From Serratia marcescens (lineage in GTDB: Bacteria; Pseudomonadota; Gammaproteobacteria; Enterobacterales; Enterobacteriaceae): a stretch of DNA of 64,000 nucleotides. Positions within the stretch are counted from its first letter, which is position 1; each line of letters opens with the position of its first letter. The position numbers were made by a program, and so were the translations under genes. The DNA lies in the NCBI GenBank assembly GCA_015548865.1, contig JADMXW010000025.1:1-64000 (forward strand), read 5' to 3'. The notes beneath the pieces were generated by a model. It did no database searches. It had not been told where the DNA came from and saw nothing but the letters and a program-made list of their open reading frames with translations. Below, one piece after another: positions 60,662-64,000 of the stretch.

Positions 60662-62113
60662 ATGCAATTGAAAAACAACGTGCTTTTTCGTCAGCAATGT
60701 TTGATCGACGGTGAATGGCAGAACAGTGAACGGGGTGACACCCTTGAGGTGACCAACCCGGCGACAGGGGCAGTGCTCGGTTCTGTACCATTAGTGACAG
60801 CGTCACAAACATCGACAGCCATTGCAGCAGCGGAAGAGGCGCTGGTGAGTTGGCGGGCTTTAACGGGGAAAGCCCGGGCGAGCCTGTTGCAAGCATGGGC
60901 ACGCCTTATTGTAGAAAATCAGGATTCGCTGGCCGCAATTCTTACGGCTGAGCAGGGCAAACCGTTGGCGGAAGCGAAAGGTGAAATCACGTATGCTGCC
61001 TCGTTTATTGAATGGTTTGCCGAAGAGGCAAAACGCATTGAAGGCAGCGTCTTGCAGACACCGCAGGGGCATCAACGCCTGCTGGTGATCAAGCAGCCGA
61101 TAGGCGTGTGTGCTGCTATCACGCCGTGGAATTTCCCGGCGGCAATGATCACGCGCAAAGTGGGGCCAGCTCTGGCCGCGGGTTGTACCATGATTGTCAA
61201 ACCGGCAGAGCAAACACCGTTTACGGCATTAGCACTGGCGGAACTGGCTAATCAGGCGGGCATTCCTCGCGGTGTGTTGCAGGTGATCACCGGTGAAGCG
61301 GCTGATGTAGGCAAAGTGCTTTGTGACAGCCCTGTGATTCGTAAGCTGAGTTTTACCGGTTCGACGGAAGTTGGCCGTATCCTGATGGCGCAGAGCGCGC
61401 CAACAGTGAAAAAACTGTCGCTGGAACTCGGTGGTAATGCACCGTTTATCGTGTTTGATGATGCAGACCTAGAATCCGCAATCAAAGGTATTTTGGCGTC
61501 GAAATTCCGTAACAGCGGCCAAACGTGCGTCTGTGCTAACCGTATTTACGTGCAACAGGGCATCTATCCGGCGTTAAAACAGCGTTTAGTCGAAGAAGTT
61601 GAGAAACTGAACGTCGGCGAAGGAACGCAACCGGGTGTAACCCAGGGGCCGCTGATCGATGCCGATGCGGTGGACAAAGTCGAGCAACATATTGCCGATG
61701 CGTTGGGCAAAGGCGCGACGTTACTCACCGGGGGCAAGCTGCATGCGCTGGGCGGCACTTTCTTTACGCCGACTGTGATTGCCGATGTCACACCGCAAAT
61801 GCGGTTTGCACGCGAAGAGACCTTTGGCCCCGTGGCTCCGCTGTTTCCGTTCAAAGATGATGCAGATGTTATTGCCATGGCGAATGACACCGAATTTGGT
61901 CTGGCGGCCTACGTGTACACGCGCGATGCCGTGCGTCAATGGAAAGTACCGGAAGCGTTGGATTACGGCATGGTGGGTATCAATACCGGTCTTATCTCTA
62001 ACGAAGTGGCCCCGTTTGGCGGTGTGAAACAGTCAGGTTTAGGACGTGAAGGCTCGCGTTTTGGTATTGAAGATTATCTGGAGATGAAATATCTCTGCGT
62101 AGATTTATCGTGA
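60662..62113 (+). CDS. gabD: GabD, succinate-semialdehyde dehydrogenase
   Basis: This 483-aa NAD(P)-dependent aldehyde dehydrogenase (E. coli GabD 482) has the catalytic Glu in L-E-L-G-G-N-A-P-F and the catalytic Cys in F-R-N-S-G-Q-T-C-V-C-A-N-R. The double-Cys T-C-V-C loop is typical for GabD. It oxidises succinate semialdehyde to succinate. AGAGGA precedes the ATG, and it is co-transcribed with gabT. Confidence 0.95.
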   Translation: MQLKNNVLFRQQCLIDGEWQNSERGDTLEVTNPATGAVLGSVPLVTASQTSTAIAAAEEALVSWRALTGKARASLLQAWARLIVENQDSLAAILTAEQGKPLAEAKGEITYAASFIEWFAEEAKRIEGSVLQTPQGHQRLLVIKQPIGVCAAITPWNFPAAMITRKVGPALAAGCTMIVKPAEQTPFTALALAELANQAGIPRGVLQVITGEAADVGKVLCDSPVIRKLSFTGSTEVGRILMAQSAPTVKKLSLELGGNAPFIVFDDADLESAIKGILASKFRNSGQTCVCANRIYVQQGIYPALKQRLVEEVEKLNVGEGTQPGVTQGPLIDADAVDKVEQHIADALGKGATLLTGGKLHALGGTFFTPTVIADVTPQMRFAREETFGPVAPLFPFKDDADVIAMANDTEFGLAAYVYTRDAVRQWKVPEALDYGMVGINTGLISNEVAPFGGVKQSGLGREGSRFGIEDYLEMKYLCVDLS

Positions 62114-62338
62114 TGCCAAGGTGACACGGTGGGGAACCTGTTTCTTGCCGTGCCACATTCTGGCGCGATGTTGGTGGAAATATCCGCCTTTTCCTGGTGC
62201 AGTGCGTAATGTGATGCACCACAAGAAAGCAAAAAATGCTGTTATAGGATGTAGCAGCCAGCCATAAAAATTCCCTATGCCTTTTTCAGGCTTCAATCGC
62301 GGTAATTCAGCTAATCAGCCAGGAGTATTCCGAATTCA

Positions 62339-62354
62339 TGGCACAGATTATGCT
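62339..62354 (+). promoter_or_regulatory. Candidate sigma54 promoter of the ABC transporter genes
   Basis: TGGCACAGATTATGCT has GG at 62340-62341 and GC at 62352-62353, exactly the GG-N10-GC spacing. TGGCAC is the consensus -24 element and ATGCT a fair -12. The predicted start is near 62365, about 75 bp before the binding-protein ATG. The rest of the 62114-62338 gap shows no gene. Confidence 0.65.
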
Positions 62355-62359
62355 TTTTA

Positions 62360-62380
62360 TTTGATGCATGATGCATCAAA
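62360..62380. promoter_or_regulatory. Perfect 21-bp palindrome at the predicted transcription start
   Basis: The arms TTTGATGCAT (62360-62369) and ATGCATCAAA (62371-62380) are exact inverse complements around a single G. It begins 6 bp after the -12 element, so a bound protein would block initiation. No regulator is assigned; the linked MocR protein is one candidate. Confidence 0.6.
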
Positions 62381-62439
62381 AATTTTTGTGATGGGTACAG
62401 CCCGTTTTTTACGTTGACGAACTCTCCAGGAGCCGCACT

Positions 62440-63501
62440 ATGTTGACCAAGAAGTTACCGTCCAAGATGTCCGCAGTGAAAAAAATTGCGCTCTCCGCGC
62501 TGGTTACTGCCATGGCTTCACAGGCCTATGCCGAAACCGTAACCGTTGTCTCGTTTGGCGGCTTGAACAAGGACGCTCAGGATAAGGCCTTCTACAAACC
62601 TTTCGCTGCGGCGGGTAAGGGAACGGTAGAGGCGGGTGAATATAACGGGGAAATGGCCCGTATTCGCGCGATGGTTGAAACCGGCCAGGTGGGCTGGGAC
62701 GTGGTCGAAGTAGAGGGTCCAGAATTGGTTCGCGGCTGTAACGAAGGGATGTTTGAGCCGTTGGATTGGAAAAAACTGGGTAACCCGGCTGACTTTGTGC
62801 AGGGCGCGGTTTCTGAGTGTGGTGCGGGGATATTCCTTTGGTCTACCGTACTCACGTACAACGCGGCCAAATTACCGCAGGCGCCGAAAAGCTGGGCCGA
62901 TTTCTGGGATGTGAAAACCTTCCCTGGCAAACGTGCGCTGCGTAAAAGCGCCAAGTTTACGCTGGAATTTGCGCTGCTGGCTGATGGCGTAAAACGCGAA
63001 GATCTCTACAAAGTGCTGGCAACCCCTGCCGGTGTCGATCGCGCTTTCAAAAAGCTGGACCAAATCAAACCGAATATCCAATGGTGGGAATCTGGCGCAC
63101 AACCGCTGCAATGGCTGGTGTCTGGCGATGTAGTGATGACCTCCGCTTACAATGGTCGCGTCACCGCTGCGCAGAAAGAAGGGCATGACTTCCGTATCGT
63201 GTGGAATGACAGCATTTACGATCTCGACAGCTGGGCCATCGTCAAAGGCACCAAACACAAAGCGCTGGCGGAGCAGTTTATCGCCTTTGCCAACCAGCCG
63301 GAAAACCAGAAAGTGTTTGCAGAAACCATCCCTTATGGCCCAACCCACACCAAAACAACCAGCCTGATTTCACCCGACGTGGTGAAAAACTTGCCGACCG
63401 CACCGGATAACCTGGCACAGGCCTTGCAGGTAGATACTGAGTTTTGGATTGACCACGGTGAAGAACTGGAACAGCGCTTTAACGCCTGGGCCGCGCAGTA
63501 A
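62440..63501 (+). CDS. PotD/PotF-type ABC-transporter substrate-binding protein
   Basis: This 353-aa periplasmic protein has a signal peptide ending A-Y-A before E-T-V-T-V-V-S-F-G-G. It belongs to the extracellular solute-binding group (SBP_bac_8/PotD-like) that includes spermidine/putrescine and related binders. Linkage to gabTD and a PotA-type ATPase points to putrescine, GABA or a similar amine as ligand. AGGAG lies before the ATG. Confidence 0.9.
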   Translation: MLTKKLPSKMSAVKKIALSALVTAMASQAYAETVTVVSFGGLNKDAQDKAFYKPFAAAGKGTVEAGEYNGEMARIRAMVETGQVGWDVVEVEGPELVRGCNEGMFEPLDWKKLGNPADFVQGAVSECGAGIFLWSTVLTYNAAKLPQAPKSWADFWDVKTFPGKRALRKSAKFTLEFALLADGVKREDLYKVLATPAGVDRAFKKLDQIKPNIQWWESGAQPLQWLVSGDVVMTSAYNGRVTAAQKEGHDFRIVWNDSIYDLDSWAIVKGTKHKALAEQFIAFANQPENQKVFAETIPYGPTHTKTTSLISPDVVKNLPTAPDNLAQALQVDTEFWIDHGEELEQRFNAWAAQ

Positions 63502-63537
63502 GTTAGTTTTGCCGTATCTGTGATTGGAGGTAAGTGT

Positions 63538-64000
63538 ATGTCCCAGAATAATCTGGCTGCGGCGTTGCCGCCCGCCAATGAAAGAGAAGGAAGCCCGCTG
63601 CTGAAACAGCAGCTTAAAACGGCTGAGGCGCTGTATAAAAAACGTTCGATGCTGTTGATTGCGCCGCTGTTCCTTTTTTTGGTCGTTAGCTTTCTCTTTC
63701 CGATTTTTTCGATTCTGGGGAAAAGTATCTCGAATCCAGAACTGCGGGAAGCTATGCCGATGACCATTGCCGCGTTGCGGCAATGGTCTGGCAACGAATT
63801 GCCTAATGATGCGGCGTTTAATGCCGTGGCAGCAGATTTACGTCAGGCGCGTAGCGCCGGGCAAGTTGCCATGATAACCAAACGTCTTGGCTATGAAGGC
63901 GCTGATTATCGCACACTGATTAACCGTACCTTGCGCCAGTTGCCTGCGCCCGACAGCGGTAACGTGCGTGAGCAACTGATTCAAACCCAGCCGATGTGGG
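63538..64000 (+). CDS. ABC-transporter permease (PotB-type), partial
   Basis: The ATG at 63538 follows GGAGGTAAGT, and the frame stays open to the window edge (154 codons). The N-terminal cytosolic stretch of about 38 residues is followed by one membrane helix (L-L-I-A-P-L-F-L-F-L-V-V-S-F) and then a long periplasmic loop. Such a large first loop is seen in some PotB-type permeases. It is 36 bp after the binding-protein gene. The transport domain lies beyond the window. Confidence 0.88.
   Translation, partial: MSQNNLAAALPPANEREGSPLLKQQLKTAEALYKKRSMLLIAPLFLFLVVSFLFPIFSILGKSISNPELREAMPMTIAALRQWSGNELPNDAAFNAVAADLRQARSAGQVAMITKRLGYEGADYRTLINRTLRQLPAPDSGNVREQLIQTQPMW

Overview
The window is chromosomal DNA of a gamma-proteobacterium of the order Enterobacterales. 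Most genes match E. coli families at near-identical length and in recognisable local blocks: sap-psp-ycjXF-tyrR-tpx-mpaA-mppA-uspF-zntB-ttcA, ydbJ-ldhA / ydbH-ynbE-azoR-hrpA, ydgD-ydgU-asr-rstBA and dauA-chaA-chaC. The blocks are joined differently from E. coli and several members are missing (ycjG, hslJ, ydbL, chaB, ychN, fumAC/tus). Gene content and the dispersed TATACCCTAAATAATT repeat resemble soft-rot or tree-pathogen Pectobacteriaceae (Pectobacterium, Brenneria, Lonsdalea, Dickeya). That genus-level guess is inference.

Layout. 1-171 is the tail of a TetR-type regulator. 473-3142 is a broken sap operon: sapA and sapB are intact, but only the first four codons of sapC survive before the sequence becomes unrelated. 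3432-4307 is an unrecognised 291-aa orphan. 4502-9654 is the phage-shock module (pspF divergent from sigma54-driven pspABC, then ycjXF). 9795-17396 carries tyrR, tpx, mpaA, mppA, uspF, zntB and ttcA. At 17465-17797, just upstream of ttcA, lies the C-terminal relic of a phage-type tyrosine recombinase; ttcA is the Rac prophage site in E. coli. Next to the relic is an accessory operon (17980-22202): a DUF3313 lipoprotein, PqiA split into two genes, PqiB and PqiC, closed by a convergent TetR gene. The operon and the tetR promoter share a near-palindromic operator.

23203-36432 holds a 27-codon small ORF, ydbJ, ldhA, two tandem Aer-like receptors, ydbH-ynbE, azoR and hrpA. 36798-42529 holds a GAF/degenerate-GGDEF/EAL protein, the protease gene ydgD, a ydgU-like 27-aa membrane peptide, asr and rstBA, with an RstA-box-like site in front of asr. 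43105-54218 holds a small unknown gene, dauA, chaA, a siderophore-interacting protein whose Fur box is separated from it by a dispersed repeat, chaC, a ydiY-like DUF481 barrel, an acyltransferase, a PhzF enzyme and an orphan ascorbate-type PTS EIIC. 54354-56379 is repeat-rich and includes yeaQ and a LysE/RhtB exporter.

The right end (56441-64000) is a GABA/polyamine-type catabolic cluster. An ABC ATPase and a MocR/GabR regulator are on the minus strand. gabT-gabD and then a substrate-binding protein and permease are on the plus strand; the latter pair has its own candidate sigma54 promoter with a 21-bp perfect palindrome at the predicted start site. The permease runs off the window.

No rRNA, tRNA, CRISPR array or complete insertion sequence was seen. 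Dispersed elements are three long copies (plus relics) of a TATACCC-ended repeat, one 147-bp MITE-like element and one 83-bp inverted-repeat element.
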